A DNA stretch of 54,697 bases from Acidithrix ferrooxidans. Lineage in GTDB: Bacteria; Actinomycetota; Acidimicrobiia; Acidimicrobiales; Acidimicrobiaceae. The stretch covers positions 1 to 54,697 of the forward strand of contig NZ_JXYS01000081.1 of NCBI RefSeq assembly GCF_000949295.1, in the 5' to 3' direction. Both the position numbers and the translations under genes were made by a program. The notes beneath the pieces were generated by a model. That model ran no database searches. It was not told the origin of the DNA and was given only the letters and a program-made list of their open reading frames with translations. Positions 16,853 to 26,242 of the stretch are shown here, one piece after another; the stretch's first letter is position 1; each line of letters starts with the position of its first letter.

Positions 16853-17983
16853 ATGGGTCTGTATATTCATGTTCCTTTTTGTATCTCTAGGTGCGAGTAT
16901 TGTGCCTTTGCAACTTGGTCCGATCGTTTTGATTCCATGGATAGGTACCTAGAGGCTCTCGCAATAGAACTCTCCGAGGCCGGTAGCGGCCTTGTCTTCG
17001 GCACTGTATTTTTTGGTGGCGGCACTCCCAGCCTTCTTTCCCTTGAAGCCTTATCTAAGATAATGGCAATGATCTCTCTCTCGCCGGGTGCTGAAGTTAC
17101 CATTGAAGCCAATCCAGAGTCTTTGGCCGATGAACCCGCAGATTATCTGAAATTAGGGATCAATAGGGTTAGTGTGGGGGTCCAATCGCTTAGCGACACC
17201 GAGCTAAAGCGTCTAGGTCGCGATCATCGATCATCGACTGCTAGAGCGGCTCTTGGGCGACTCTCTAATAGTGGACTTTCCTACTCGGTTGACCTTATGT
17301 ATGGTGCCGTCGGGGAAGACTTTGGATCCATCGAAGGGTCGATTGCTCAGATAATGGAGGTAGAGTGCCCTCCGGATCATATCTCCATCTATGGTTTGAC
17401 GGTTGAAGGCGGTACCCGACTCGCTGCTAAAAAAGAGATGCATCCTGATGACGATGATCTAGCTTGGAAGTATTTGGTGATTTGTGAGATCTTGGATGGT
17501 TTTGGCTTTGTTAACTATGAGGTCTCTAATTTCGCACGAGCGGGTCACTACTCAAAGCACAATTGGAGCTATTGGATGCAGGGTCGATATTTAGGAGTTG
17601 GACCAAGTGCTCACTCTTTTATTGGAGATGAACGTTCCTGGAATATCAGAGATTCCCTGAGGTGGATCGCCTCGATATCAAATAAAAAGAGTGCGAAAGC
17701 GGGCTCTGAGCGCCTAGATGTTGAAACCGCAAAGTTTGAAGGATTGGGCCTCTTGCTTCGTACGGTATTAGGAATTCCGTCCCAGACGTTTGAGATGGAA
17801 AACGTTCCCGAAGACCTCTATAGCCTAACCGAAGACCGGCGATTGGTGTTGACGCCTAAAGGACGTCTGCTTCACAATCAGCTGGTTGGATTTATAGACA
17901 CATCGAAGATTACAATAGAAGAGCTAAACGAATTTCAAGGTAGGCGTCTTGAGGATATCTTGTCCTTTTCGAGCAGTCGCTGA
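16853..17983 (+). CDS. hemW: HemW-type radical SAM heme chaperone (CPO-like)
   Basis: The 376-residue protein begins GLYIHVPFCISRCEYCAF with the radical SAM CxxxCxxC cysteines C10, C14 and C17. It has GTVFFGGGTPSLLS, TIEANPES, INRVSVGVQS and a C-terminal HemW domain (NYEVSNFARAGHYSKHNWSY, YLGVGPSAHSFIG). The absence of the extra N-terminal features of oxygen-independent CPO (HemN), together with the genomic setting, favours HemW, which binds heme and hands it to apoproteins. GTG at 16850 is an equally possible start. The gene belongs to the conserved lepA-hemW-hrcA neighbourhood of actinobacteria, but here it follows a bldD-like gene. Confidence 0.92.
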   Translation: MGLYIHVPFCISRCEYCAFATWSDRFDSMDRYLEALAIELSEAGSGLVFGTVFFGGGTPSLLSLEALSKIMAMISLSPGAEVTIEANPESLADEPADYLKLGINRVSVGVQSLSDTELKRLGRDHRSSTARAALGRLSNSGLSYSVDLMYGAVGEDFGSIEGSIAQIMEVECPPDHISIYGLTVEGGTRLAAKKEMHPDDDDLAWKYLVICEILDGFGFVNYEVSNFARAGHYSKHNWSYWMQGRYLGVGPSAHSFIGDERSWNIRDSLRWIASISNKKSAKAGSERLDVETAKFEGLGLLLRTVLGIPSQTFEMENVPEDLYSLTEDRRLVLTPKGRLLHNQLVGFIDTSKITIEELNEFQGRRLEDILSFSSSR

Positions 17984-18008
17984 CCGAAAATTCCAAAGGA
18001 CACTTGTA

Positions 18009-18632
18009 ATGCTTTCAAAAAAAATCGCTATGGACATAGGAAATCACCTAGTCCAGTTGGATTTCAATAATTCGCAGGGCGTTAACGAGATGCTTGTGCT
18101 CCTTGAGAACTGTTTTTTTGAAGTAGGCGTCGGCGACGATTTAGGGATCTTTAGTTTTCTCGTACGTGCCTTTGATCGAATTGTGGCCATGGACGCACTT
18201 GTAGTTGCAAGGGCAATCTCTTCTAATGTGAATAATGGCTATGTGGGCGAGTCTTTGAAATTTACTTCAAGTCAAGAGTATTTAATTGAAGACCTATCAA
18301 CTCTCTTGATTGAGACCAGAGGCCTTCTAGAGCCAGTAATTGATCCGAGAAGCCAAAGGGAAGCCGTAAATCTATTCAGCAATATATTGCTTGATATCCG
18401 CTACAATAAGCCACAAGGGGTCGTGAAGGCTCTCGCTAAGTTGCTCGTGTTGGATGGCGTCGGAAACTTCGTCGATAGCATCAGCGTGATCCTTGAACAC
18501 GTGGATGCTTTGCCAGGTGTCGATGAAAGTGGGGTGGTCTTTACTGATCTGTCGTCGTTGAGGGTAAAGTTACGCGAGGTACTTTCAGGGGGTCCATTCG
18601 AAGCTCTCATAGTAGAAGTGGCCAGAGGTTAG
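18009..18632 (+). CDS. Uncharacterised protein of 207 residues
   Basis: The start is set at ATG 18009 because AAAGGA lies 8 nt upstream; the frame stays open for 20 more codons 5', overlapping hemW. The protein is rich in leucine, valine and acidic residues and looks all-helical (LLENCFFEVGVGDDLGIFSF, VKALAKLLVLDGVGNFVD, ISVILEHVDALPG). There is no signal peptide, membrane span or metal motif, and I do not recognise a family. It follows hemW by 25 bp and is probably co-transcribed. The two genes together are followed by noncoding DNA and a strong hairpin at 18912. Confidence 0.7.
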   Translation: MLSKKIAMDIGNHLVQLDFNNSQGVNEMLVLLENCFFEVGVGDDLGIFSFLVRAFDRIVAMDALVVARAISSNVNNGYVGESLKFTSSQEYLIEDLSTLLIETRGLLEPVIDPRSQREAVNLFSNILLDIRYNKPQGVVKALAKLLVLDGVGNFVDSISVILEHVDALPGVDESGVVFTDLSSLRVKLREVLSGGPFEALIVEVARG

Positions 18633-18911
18633 TATCGATTTGGCTGACGACTCTTAGGCAAAGGTTCATTCAAAATAGTAGATACATGGTTGGGCTGATC
18701 TTTGGCTAGCCCAGTTGAGGCACTGACATATAATTAGCGGGAATCTACTCTTGGGTAAGCTCAAATGGTGCCCTTTGAATGTTTGTTGTCCTCGAAATTA
18801 TGGCTTGACCTGTTTTCAATTCAGCGTATGATTTTTGCAATTTTATAGTCCGCGATGGAATAGATGAGGTCGAATTTACTAAAATTCGCTTTGATTTTAA
18901 TTAAATTGTAA

Positions 18912-18954
18912 GCCCCAGAATCTTAAGGCGAATTTTCTCCTGGGATTCTGGGGC
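18912..18954 (-). terminator. Strong hairpin terminator downstream of satP
   Basis: GCCCCAGAATC (18912-18922) and GATTCTGGGGC (18944-18954) are a perfect 11-bp stem. Read on the minus strand it is followed by TTACAATTTAATT, and on the plus strand by CGTACTTTTA. It lies 57 bp beyond the satP stop and about 280 bp beyond the converging plus-strand gene, so it may work in both directions. The 18633-18911 stretch holds nothing else I recognise. Confidence 0.75.
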
Positions 18955-19010
18955 CGTACTTTTATAGGGCTTTAGATCAAGCTGAGCTGATCAATTTTGC
19001 AAAGTTACAA

Positions 19011-19592
19011 TTACTTCTTGAATGGGAATAGCGGAAATACCGGTTTGCCAAATGTCGTATTAGCGATGTTCGCCATTGCAGCGTACCAGGCTGCCAGAGC
19101 AAGGATAATACCGAAGTAACCTCCAATCTTGGTTGCCCCGGCACTGTTTCCGAATGCACCTATTGTCAAGAAGCCAAAGGTGATCACAAGCAGTCCGAAG
19201 ATTGCAACCAAGATTCCATTCGTCCCGAAGGAAGCGACGAACATGAGAACGGAGAAGATCAGCCAAGCTAGCAAGAAGAGGCCGGTAGCCTTGTTGGCGT
19301 CACTTGCGGGAAGGCCGCCAGCGACGTACTTGACATAGTAGAAGAAGGCGATCCAGAATGCGCCGTATGAGGTGAATGCAACCGCTCCAAAAACATTGTT
19401 ACGTTTGAATTCCCACATTCCAGCAAGGAGCTGAGCTACACCTCCGTAGATAAGTGCTAGTGGTAGCACGACGGCGGTTAGCTTGGCATTAAGGATCCCG
19501 GCATTGAAGATGCTTAGCATAAAAGTTGTCAATGCGAAGGCCGCAAGCCCTAACGGACCTGGGTCTGCGATTGTAGGCGTATTATCTGCCAT
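19011..19592 (-). CDS. satP: Acetate uptake transporter, GPR1/FUN34/YaaH (SatP) family
   Basis: The 193-residue protein has six predicted membrane helices. The N-terminal family motif is represented by ADPGPLGLAAFALTTF (canonical NPAPLGL), followed by LIYGGVAQLLAGMWEFKRNN, AFTSYGAFWIAFF and a C-terminal GKPVFPLFPFKK. The family forms hexameric acetate/succinate channels coupled to protons. The ATG at 19592 is chosen because AAGGACAGAG precedes it and the motif follows; an upstream extension of 24 codons is unlikely. It lies downstream of acs on the same strand, a very common pairing for acetate uptake and activation. The 335-bp gap between them contains large dyads. Confidence 0.93.
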   Translation of the reverse strand: MADNTPTIADPGPLGLAAFALTTFMLSIFNAGILNAKLTAVVLPLALIYGGVAQLLAGMWEFKRNNVFGAVAFTSYGAFWIAFFYYVKYVAGGLPASDANKATGLFLLAWLIFSVLMFVASFGTNGILVAIFGLLVITFGFLTIGAFGNSAGATKIGGYFGIILALAAWYAAMANIANTTFGKPVFPLFPFKK

Positions 19593-19750
19593 TATTTTTT
19601 CTCTGTCCTTTCTGACAAAGTTTCTTCCCCCAATATGACCGCTCTTTCTCTTTATCGCGGCCATCCCAGGTTCGAGTTATTCGAGCTTTGTGATTTTGTG
19701 CGATTTGAGCTGCTAGTAGCCCGTATAAGAATTACTCCTATGGACCACTA

Positions 19751-19776
19751 ACCAAGAGCGGTCGATCGATCTTGGT
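19751..19776 (-). repeat. 7-bp dyad in the acs-satP gap
   Basis: ACCAAGA (19751-19757) and TCTTGGT (19770-19776) flank 12 bases that include the palindrome GATCGATC. GATCGATC recurs at 19787-19794. It adjoins the longer dyad at 19795. Confidence 0.5.
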
Positions 19777-19794
19777 AAAAACCCTTGATCGATC

Positions 19795-19865
19795 TCATAA
19801 GGAAAATCATTGAATTCGTCAAAGACCTTTTGGTTTTTGTAGAACCCCATTGATTTTCCTTATGA
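19795..19865 (-). repeat. Perfect 15-bp inverted repeat between acs and satP
   Basis: TCATAAGGAAAATCA (19795-19809) and TGATTTTCCTTATGA (19851-19865) are exact reverse complements 41 bp apart. A further dyad (GACGACT at 19868-19874 / AGTCGTC at 19901-19907) lies just downstream of the acs stop. In RNA from acs towards satP these would form successive hairpins, which could terminate, attenuate or stabilise the acs message. Confidence 0.6.
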
Positions 19866-19928
19866 AGTGACGACTGCTGCGCATATTTTGTATACGTTTT
19901 GAGTCGTCGTTGTCTCTCGAGTAGTTCT

Positions 19929-21926
19929 TTACTCTTGAGAAGCTTGGCTAGCTGCTGCAGAATTTGCGCGATCGGCTATCTCTCGAACAACATCTGCATT
20001 GGCTAAGGTCGTTACGTCGCCGAGCTTTCGCTGCTCGGAAATGTCTCTTAGTAGGCGTCGCATTATCTTACCCGAACGTGTCTTTGGAAGTTCATCGGTG
20101 AAGACAATTGAAGCAGGGCGAGCTATCTTACCGATCTTGGTGGCTACGTGCTCTCGAAGCTCAGCAAGTAGGTCGTCATTGCCAACGACGTTACCTTTTA
20201 GGGTAACAAACGCAGCGATTGCTTGTCCAGTGGTGGCATCTGCCCGTCCGACGACTGCAGCCTCAGCTACACTTTGGTGATCGACAAGGGCCGACTCGAC
20301 CTCAAGGGTGGAGATTCTGTGGCCAGAGATATTCATGACGTCATCGACTCGACCAAGTAGCCAGTAGTAGCCGTCGGTGTCACGCTTAGCACCATCGCCG
20401 GCGAAATAGACCCATTTGTTCTCTTCTGGCTTGGAGAAGCGTCCCCAATAGACATCTTTGAAGCGCTCTGGGTCACGATATATCGTGCGCAACATTCCAG
20501 GCCATGGATGAGTTAGGACCAGATAGCCACCGCCGCCCAATGGAACTGAGTTTCCTTCGTCGTCAACGATGTCGGCACCGATTCCCGGTAAGGGAACTGT
20601 AGCCGACCCAGGCTTGGTGGTAGTTACTCCAGGTAGTGGTGAGATCATTATGTGGCCAGTTTCAGTCTGCCACCAAGTGTCAACGATGGGGCAGGTGCCG
20701 TTTCCGATGTTCTCGTTATACCAGATCCAGGCCTCTGGGTTGATTGGTTCACCAACGGTCCCAATGACTTTGAGGCTGGAGAGATCATGCTTGGCTGGGT
20801 ATTCGGTTCCCCACTTCATGAAGGTGCGAATTGCTGTAGGGGCGGTGTAAAACTGATTCACCTTGTACTTGGCGATAATCTCCCAGAAACGATCCTTGTC
20901 AGGAAAATTGGGAACACCTTCGTAGATTACGCTTGTGCAACCATTTGCCAAGGGGCCATAGACGATGTAGGTGTGACCTGTAACCCATCCAATGTCTGCG
21001 GTGCACCAATAGACATCGTCTTCTTTTACGTCGAAGACATTTTTATGGGTGTAGGCAGCTCCGACTAGGTAGCCACCGGTCGCGTGTTGAATTCCCTTTG
21101 GTCGCGCAGTTGTGCCCGAGGTATAGAGAATGAAAAGCGGATCTTCTGAGTCGGTCTCAGTAGCTGCTTTTTCTGTCGATTGATCTGCGACTAGGTCGTG
21201 ATAGAAGATATCTCGGCCGTCAACCATGTTTACTTTGGCGCCAGTGCGTGCTACTACGACGACATTGGTTATGGTTGGTGTCTCTTCGATCGCTGCATCT
21301 GCATATTCCTTGAGCGCTACGCGGTTTCCGTTTCGCCAAGATTCATCACATGTAATTAGTATTTTTGCTTCGGCATCATTGATACGGTCTCTTAGGGAGT
21401 CTGAGCTGAAGCCACCAAATACTACTGAATGGGTTGCGCCCAGGCGAGCAGAGGCAAGTAGTGCTATGGGAAGTTCTGGAATCATTCCCATGTATATGGC
21501 GATTCGATCGCCCTTTTGAATACCTAGGCTCTCTAGACCATTGGCTAGCTGATTGACTTCTTTGTAGAGGTCGGAGTAGGTTATGACCCGGGAATCACCA
21601 GGCTCGCCCTCAAAGTAGTAGGCGACCTTGTCGCCGTTTTTTTCCAAATGGCGATCGAGGCAACTTTCGGTAACGTTTAACTTTGCATCTACAAACCACT
21701 TCGCGAATGGGGCGTTAGACCAGTCAAGCGTCTGGGTCCATGGTGTTCGCCATGAGATGTTTGCTGCTTGACCGTCCCAGAAACTTACGTAATCGTCCCC
21801 CTCGGCGTAGATTGATTGCGAATTGATGTTGGCTTGCGATTTGAACTCTTCGGACGGAGTAAATTTTCTTTGTTCGTCCATGAGAGCCTCAATTGTTACC
21901 GCATGCTCTTCCGGTAACTCAGGCAT
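19929..21926 (-). CDS. acs: Acetyl-CoA synthetase
   Basis: The 665-residue adenylating enzyme turns acetate, ATP and CoA into acetyl-CoA. Motifs include the phosphate loop LYTSGTTARPKGIQHATGGY, the acetate/CoA-site DDVYWCTADIGWVTGHTYIV, WWQTETGHIMISPLPG and the hinge/A8 region VDDVMNISGHRISTLEVESA. The C-terminal PKTRSGKIMRRLLRDI carries the catalytic lysine at about K620, normally regulated by acetylation. The start at ATG 21926 has a GGGGGA RBS; a TTG 36 bp upstream lacks one. satP follows on the same strand. Alternative substrates such as propionate are possible, but the sequence is typical Acs. Confidence 0.97.
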   Translation of the reverse strand: MPELPEEHAVTIEALMDEQRKFTPSEEFKSQANINSQSIYAEGDDYVSFWDGQAANISWRTPWTQTLDWSNAPFAKWFVDAKLNVTESCLDRHLEKNGDKVAYYFEGEPGDSRVITYSDLYKEVNQLANGLESLGIQKGDRIAIYMGMIPELPIALLASARLGATHSVVFGGFSSDSLRDRINDAEAKILITCDESWRNGNRVALKEYADAAIEETPTITNVVVVARTGAKVNMVDGRDIFYHDLVADQSTEKAATETDSEDPLFILYTSGTTARPKGIQHATGGYLVGAAYTHKNVFDVKEDDVYWCTADIGWVTGHTYIVYGPLANGCTSVIYEGVPNFPDKDRFWEIIAKYKVNQFYTAPTAIRTFMKWGTEYPAKHDLSSLKVIGTVGEPINPEAWIWYNENIGNGTCPIVDTWWQTETGHIMISPLPGVTTTKPGSATVPLPGIGADIVDDEGNSVPLGGGGYLVLTHPWPGMLRTIYRDPERFKDVYWGRFSKPEENKWVYFAGDGAKRDTDGYYWLLGRVDDVMNISGHRISTLEVESALVDHQSVAEAAVVGRADATTGQAIAAFVTLKGNVVGNDDLLAELREHVATKIGKIARPASIVFTDELPKTRSGKIMRRLLRDISEQRKLGDVTTLANADVVREIADRANSAAASQASQE

Positions 21927-23316
21927 AGCTTCCCCCTTAACATTGTGACAAACTTCATACAAAGTTGAAGCGACACGATAATAGGCATTTAATGGTCGCG
22001 ATGTCCAAACGAAGCAAATAATTCTTATATTTGTTGTTTTCGGATGATTGATCTTGATTTTATGGGTATCATGTATTCTCCCTTTGGCGAAGGATTGCGA
22101 TTTTCTCTAATTCGTGTTCAACTGTGACCATTGGTGCCCAGGCGATAGCGTGCATATCTTCTCCTCGGATTGGCGCTTATGGGATTTATGTTTGCCTCTC
22201 GATCGGACCATTGCGGGATTGGTCCTGTCTAAGATTGTGGCGACGCCTAAAGCACTCCTAGAGAAGCAGGAGACGTCTACCAAAACCATTCGGGCCTTTT
22301 AATTTATATAAGCAATTTCAAGCAGATCTTTTTCAAGCTAAGGCGAAATCTTCAAAGCCAATCCAAGAGATAGGCCACGGCTGTTCAAGCGCTATTTAGA
22401 GTGAAAGCGTACTTTAAGTACCCAGGGGATTTTTGATGAAAATTTTTTGTTGCAAGAGTTTTGCGCAATCTCCTATCGCATGAGGTAGGCCGGGTACGGT
22501 CGAAATTGACGATGGAGCCCGGTGTTTTATGGACATGTTGTGCGCTTCAATATGGAAAGTCCGAGAGGGATCGGTGACGAGCGTAGAGGAATCTTCTTAT
22601 ATTGCAACGTTTATTTGCAACGTTGCAATCAAATTAGGACGTTCAAGGGAGACTTTAAGGCTATGTCTAACAATTGTTTGAGATGTTCGTGCCAAGGGTC
22701 TGAAGTTTTTAAGAGATTGTGGACGAGGAATTTTTAGCCATTTTTACTGTCCTGCTTAGCCTCTAATGTTAACATTTGAAATGGATCTTATCAATCTGTC
22801 AGCATTAATATATAACTCGAATTGTCGTCTTGATGAGATCAAAAGTTTGGATTAGATGCAATCAATTTAGCATATCGTTGACCAATTAGTTATAAATTAT
22901 TAAAAGGTACGCTAAGCCATCAATTTATGGGTGGATTGAGTTAATAAACGTCGTAGCGAACGGATTTTTAGGTCTATGACTACATTAATGGATCTTGATA
23001 AAATGGGTGTAGGTTCAAGAGATATGAGTTATTGATTGTTGAACTTAAGCCGAACTTGCAGTTATTTCCTAGCTTACATATTAGAGATTGCGATTTAGTA
23101 CTTTATTCCGTTCTCTTCGATCTAGTGAATGCAATGGATTTTGTTTTGGCTCGTTAGCTTTCAGAGGCTAGGTAGTGGTAGCTGATCGTTAGTCAGACAC
23201 TTATCGTCAGTATTTGCGAGGTAGCACCGCTATTCTAAGCGGGTATCGCCAGTATAGAGGTAAAACTTCACTTGCTATCGTGTTTATCTAATTTGGATAT
23301 GGGAGAGATGATAGGA
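21927..23316. other. AT-rich gap of about 1.4 kb with no gene recognised
   Basis: The part next to 21927 should contain the acs promoter. The rest is AT-rich with short, unconvincing frames. At 22615-22628 there is a perfect 14-bp palindrome TTGCAACGTTGCAA, with a partial copy TTGCAACGT at 22602-22610. I see no tRNA, rRNA or CRISPR-like array. Confidence 0.5.
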
Positions 23317-24288
23317 CTATAAATTGGGATTATCTATCGTTTCAGCAGCCTCGATTAGTTCGTCAAATATTGACTCTAATGCCTCGTATGGTGCTGATAG
23401 ATATGGCTTGAAGTTTTGTATATCAATTGAATGTTCCAAAAAATGTGGTTCAAGCGTTTTCATTCGAAGGGGAGTTCTGTATCTATTTGAAAGTAAAAAA
23501 TCATGGAAGATCGTCTCTTGATCTACTCCGAAACTAAGTTGAATTAGAGCAGCTAAAATACCGGTTCGGTCTTTCCCTGCGGTGCAATGGAAGATCACGT
23601 TGTCCTGTTCGTTTGCGATGATTGCGCTTGCAACCCCGAGGAGGTCATCAAGGTGAGTGTCAACGATGGATTGGTACATTTCACACATGTGGTTATCGTC
23701 AAGACCAGATAGCTTGCCAGCTAGGATTTCTGGCAAAGCATCGCTTAGATCTGCAATTGTGCTAGTGATCGGTACTTCGATAATTTCGATCTCTGACGAC
23801 TTCAATAGTCGAGTGGGACTTAATTCGCGTTCTTGATCCCGGCGTAGGTCGTAGATAGTCGAGATCTTTAGCTCGCTCAAGACTTTAAGATCTGATTCAG
23901 TTAGATTGGCAAGATTGTCACTTCTAAAATATCGCCGCCAAGGCATATGTATACCTTTGAGACCAGCGTATCCCCCAGCGTCTCTGAAATTTGTGGCACC
24001 TTCCAGCTTTATGTGGCGCATGGCTAGCTCTTGGCTCTTGCCGTCACTGAATTCAAAGTTGAAGATCGTCATATGGTCAATCGGTGCTTCAAACTTGAGT
24101 TCGATTGATTCGAATTTGGTCAGACTAATTATTTCAGTTGTCATCAATCCAATTTGACCCTGGCGTATGGTTCTTAGCAGTACTTTAGGATCGTCGATGA
24201 AGGAAAAGAGTCTAAGGCTATTCTGGTTATTATTGGTGTAATTTTCGTACAGATATACAGAAGTGTTCTGGCTATTGATGATTAGCAT
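23317..24288 (-). CDS. Tyrosine-specific protein phosphatase (Y_phosphatase3 type)
   Basis: The 323-residue protein has a conserved domain from about residue 90: IKLEGATNFRDAGGY, then STIYDLRRDQERE. The P-loop H234-C-T-A-G-K-D-R-T-G243 contains nucleophile C235 and R241. The C-terminal LSNRYRTPLRMKTL resembles the helix found in this family of bacterial and fungal phosphatases, usually 240-270 residues. The first ~90 residues are extra and unrecognised; ATG codons at residues 73 and 90 could be the true start, the latter directly before the domain. Substrates may be phosphotyrosine or phosphoinositides. The gene is AT-rich and isolated in gene-poor DNA, which suggests acquisition. Confidence 0.88.
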   Translation of the reverse strand: MLIINSQNTSVYLYENYTNNNQNSLRLFSFIDDPKVLLRTIRQGQIGLMTTEIISLTKFESIELKFEAPIDHMTIFNFEFSDGKSQELAMRHIKLEGATNFRDAGGYAGLKGIHMPWRRYFRSDNLANLTESDLKVLSELKISTIYDLRRDQERELSPTRLLKSSEIEIIEVPITSTIADLSDALPEILAGKLSGLDDNHMCEMYQSIVDTHLDDLLGVASAIIANEQDNVIFHCTAGKDRTGILAALIQLSFGVDQETIFHDFLLSNRYRTPLRMKTLEPHFLEHSIDIQNFKPYLSAPYEALESIFDELIEAAETIDNPNL

Positions 24289-25330
24289 TGATCAGCTCTT
24301 TCTGTCTAATCTTTTTGACGCCATCCCAACAAGGTGGCTTTATCTTTACTTTCGATCCTAACGCCGAGTTGAGATTTTGGGTGATGTTAGGGGTTGATCA
24401 CTTGAAAGTGTCGCTGAGGTGGATCTTTGATGGCGCTATGTAACCTTTTGAGATCCTCACCTCCATAGTAGCAAAAAAGAGTTACTTGGTTGTCGATGCC
24501 CCCTTTGCGATCCAGAAATAAGGGATAACCCTAAGGCGAGATGTTCTAGGTTATTTAACATTCTTTGGGGATTCGGATCTTGTCGATAAGCGGTTTTACT
24601 TCAGTTGGTGGAGGTCGACTACAGAGGGTTAATTGTTGTGCTAGTAGGGCCTATAAAGCGCCAGAGGCGGTGCACGGAGTTCATTTGGCTAGGGACATTA
24701 AGAGACAGACCTGTTTGGTCTTCATCCTTAACCGCCAGCCTTTTTTACAAATTGGGCTATTGCTCTACCGACTATATATCGGAGAATTCAGATTGTAAGG
24801 TTGGCAATTGTGCGCTGTTGGCTTGTCTGTGATTGGAGTTATTCTCCGATCAAATTGCTTTGGGCAAGACTGGTGAATTGATTTCTTCTTTTTCTTTTCA
24901 AAGATGGGTTTTATGGCTGATGCTCGGGTTTAGTGCAGCGTTGGCGTAGATTATCCTCTTCCAGCTGGGAATGCCGATCTTCTTCCTCGCAGTTACGATG
25001 GCCTTAGAGATATAGCCTGGCGTAGCGGTGCTCAATTGTTGATTTGATCACGATGTTTTAGGTTTCTGCGCGACCTCTATCACCAAAAGGAGTGCACTGA
25101 TCGCAATTTTTACGGTTTGAAATGTTTTTCCAGTTTGTAGAAGCCATCGAATTATTGATATTGCTAATTGGATCGCTTGTTAATCTGGGATATAGAAGAT
25201 TAATGTTAAAGGTAATAGATGTTAATCTTAATTTATTTAAATTATCGACTCATACGTAAGTAGTGCGAAAGATCTTTGTTTTACTTAGGTATTTGAGAAT
25301 CGTGGATTAAGCAAATGTGATTTAGCTTGA
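24289..25330. other. Gap of about 1 kb with no gene recognised
   Basis: Overlapping frames at 24565-24832 have no family signal. An imperfect dyad (GAGGTGGATCT near 24417 / AGATCCTCACCTC near 24455) could be a hairpin upstream of the phosphatase. The rest is AT-rich and featureless to me. Confidence 0.45.
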
Positions 25331-25834
25331 TTAGCAATTTGGTATTGTTACCGGTTGATTGTTAACGGGGTTGGGTAAATATGCAACCGTTTTCGAGGTG
25401 ATTGTCGGAGCGATGCTCGATAGTATTCCAGCAAATGCAGGTAAGGAGACAGATGCAGTTGCGTTGACACAAATAGAGGAGGCGCTCGAAAGGAAGTTGT
25501 AGGCGATTATTCGATAACCGTGACCTTGGTGATTATTTAATGATTGCCACAAAAATTGAGCGCTAGCGTTCCGATCGATTTCTATCGTGCCATTTTGATA
25601 ATAGAGAGATTTGTTGACTGTGTTAGCTGCTTCTGTGGCCGCAACCTCAACTCTATTTTGAAGCTGTGTTTTTGCCATGTAAAGGTAATTTAGATCGATC
25701 AACAGTCCCGCGAGGGTGATGGCAACCACAGCAATGGCTGGTGCGAGGATTATGATCGAGCCGCGATCTTCATCTCGGTCACAGAAGGTGGTGGCAGCTG
25801 ATCTACATAATCTTCGAAGTCGGCTACGTTTCAT
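25331..25834 (-). CDS. TadE/TadG-like pilus-associated protein
   Basis: The 167-residue protein has a basic N-terminus, then DEDRGSIIILAPAIAVVAIT and AGLLIDLNYLYMAKTQLQNR. This is the single N-terminal hydrophobic helix and following region of TadE/TadG-like pseudopilins (usually helicopter Tad motif: G(S/A)xxx...D...). The rest is a secreted domain with two cysteines. It is the last gene of the tad run and overlaps the previous gene by 4 bp (ATGA). Canonical pilins have Glu at position +5 after the processing Gly; here the segment is GSIIIL, so processing is uncertain. Confidence 0.75.
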   Translation of the reverse strand: MKRSRLRRLCRSAATTFCDRDEDRGSIIILAPAIAVVAITLAGLLIDLNYLYMAKTQLQNRVEVAATEAANTVNKSLYYQNGTIEIDRNASAQFLWQSLNNHQGHGYRIIAYNFLSSASSICVNATASVSLPAFAGILSSIAPTITSKTVAYLPNPVNNQPVTIPNC

Positions 25835-26226
25835 GGACAGCCCTTCGAGATACCAAGGTTGGACGTGGACGACGACGTAATCGGAATTATGGCGATCAAG
25901 GGATTGGAGATAGAGATCGTGAAGGTCTCAAGAGTGCAGCCCCCGTAGGTCATATTGGTATTTACGTTGAGCGTTGAAGATGAGATGCCCAACTGCTGTA
26001 GATAGCTGGCCGCTAGGGTAAAGCTTTCGCTCTGGCTCAGAGGCGTTTGTCTTATTTGAGCCGTTCTCACCAAGTTACGCAACGTCTGTGAGATGCCGCT
26101 TGAGTATTTCTGGGTTACCGACGTGATCGCGAATATATAGCTGGAGAAGCCGAGAACTATTACTAGCGCGATGATGGCTAGGGCTACATCGATAACGCCC
26201 GATTCATCTTTTGCAATTGCATACAT
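25831..26226 (-). CDS. TadE-like small pilus-associated protein
   Basis: The 131-residue protein begins MYAIAKDESGVIDVALAIIA, with a DESG sequence directly before a hydrophobic helix (about 10-32) and a Ser/Thr-rich secreted C-terminal part with two cysteines. This is the layout of TadE/F pseudopilins. The E+5 residue of true pilins is replaced (GVIDVA). It sits between two similar genes, 16 bp after the previous stop and overlapping the next gene by 4 bp. Individual role in the pilus is unknown. Confidence 0.7.
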   Translation of the reverse strand: MYAIAKDESGVIDVALAIIALVIVLGFSSYIFAITSVTQKYSSGISQTLRNLVRTAQIRQTPLSQSESFTLAASYLQQLGISSSTLNVNTNMTYGGCTLETFTISISNPLIAIIPITSSSTSNLGISKGCP

Positions 26227-26242
26227 TCATTACTCCTCTTTG

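Noticed and set aside
20652-21068. 138-codon plus-strand frame inside acs
   Set aside because: Antisense to a conserved part of acetyl-CoA synthetase.
24565-24832. Two overlapping frames of about 76 codons
   Set aside because: Overlapping frames of random composition in AT-rich intergenic DNA.
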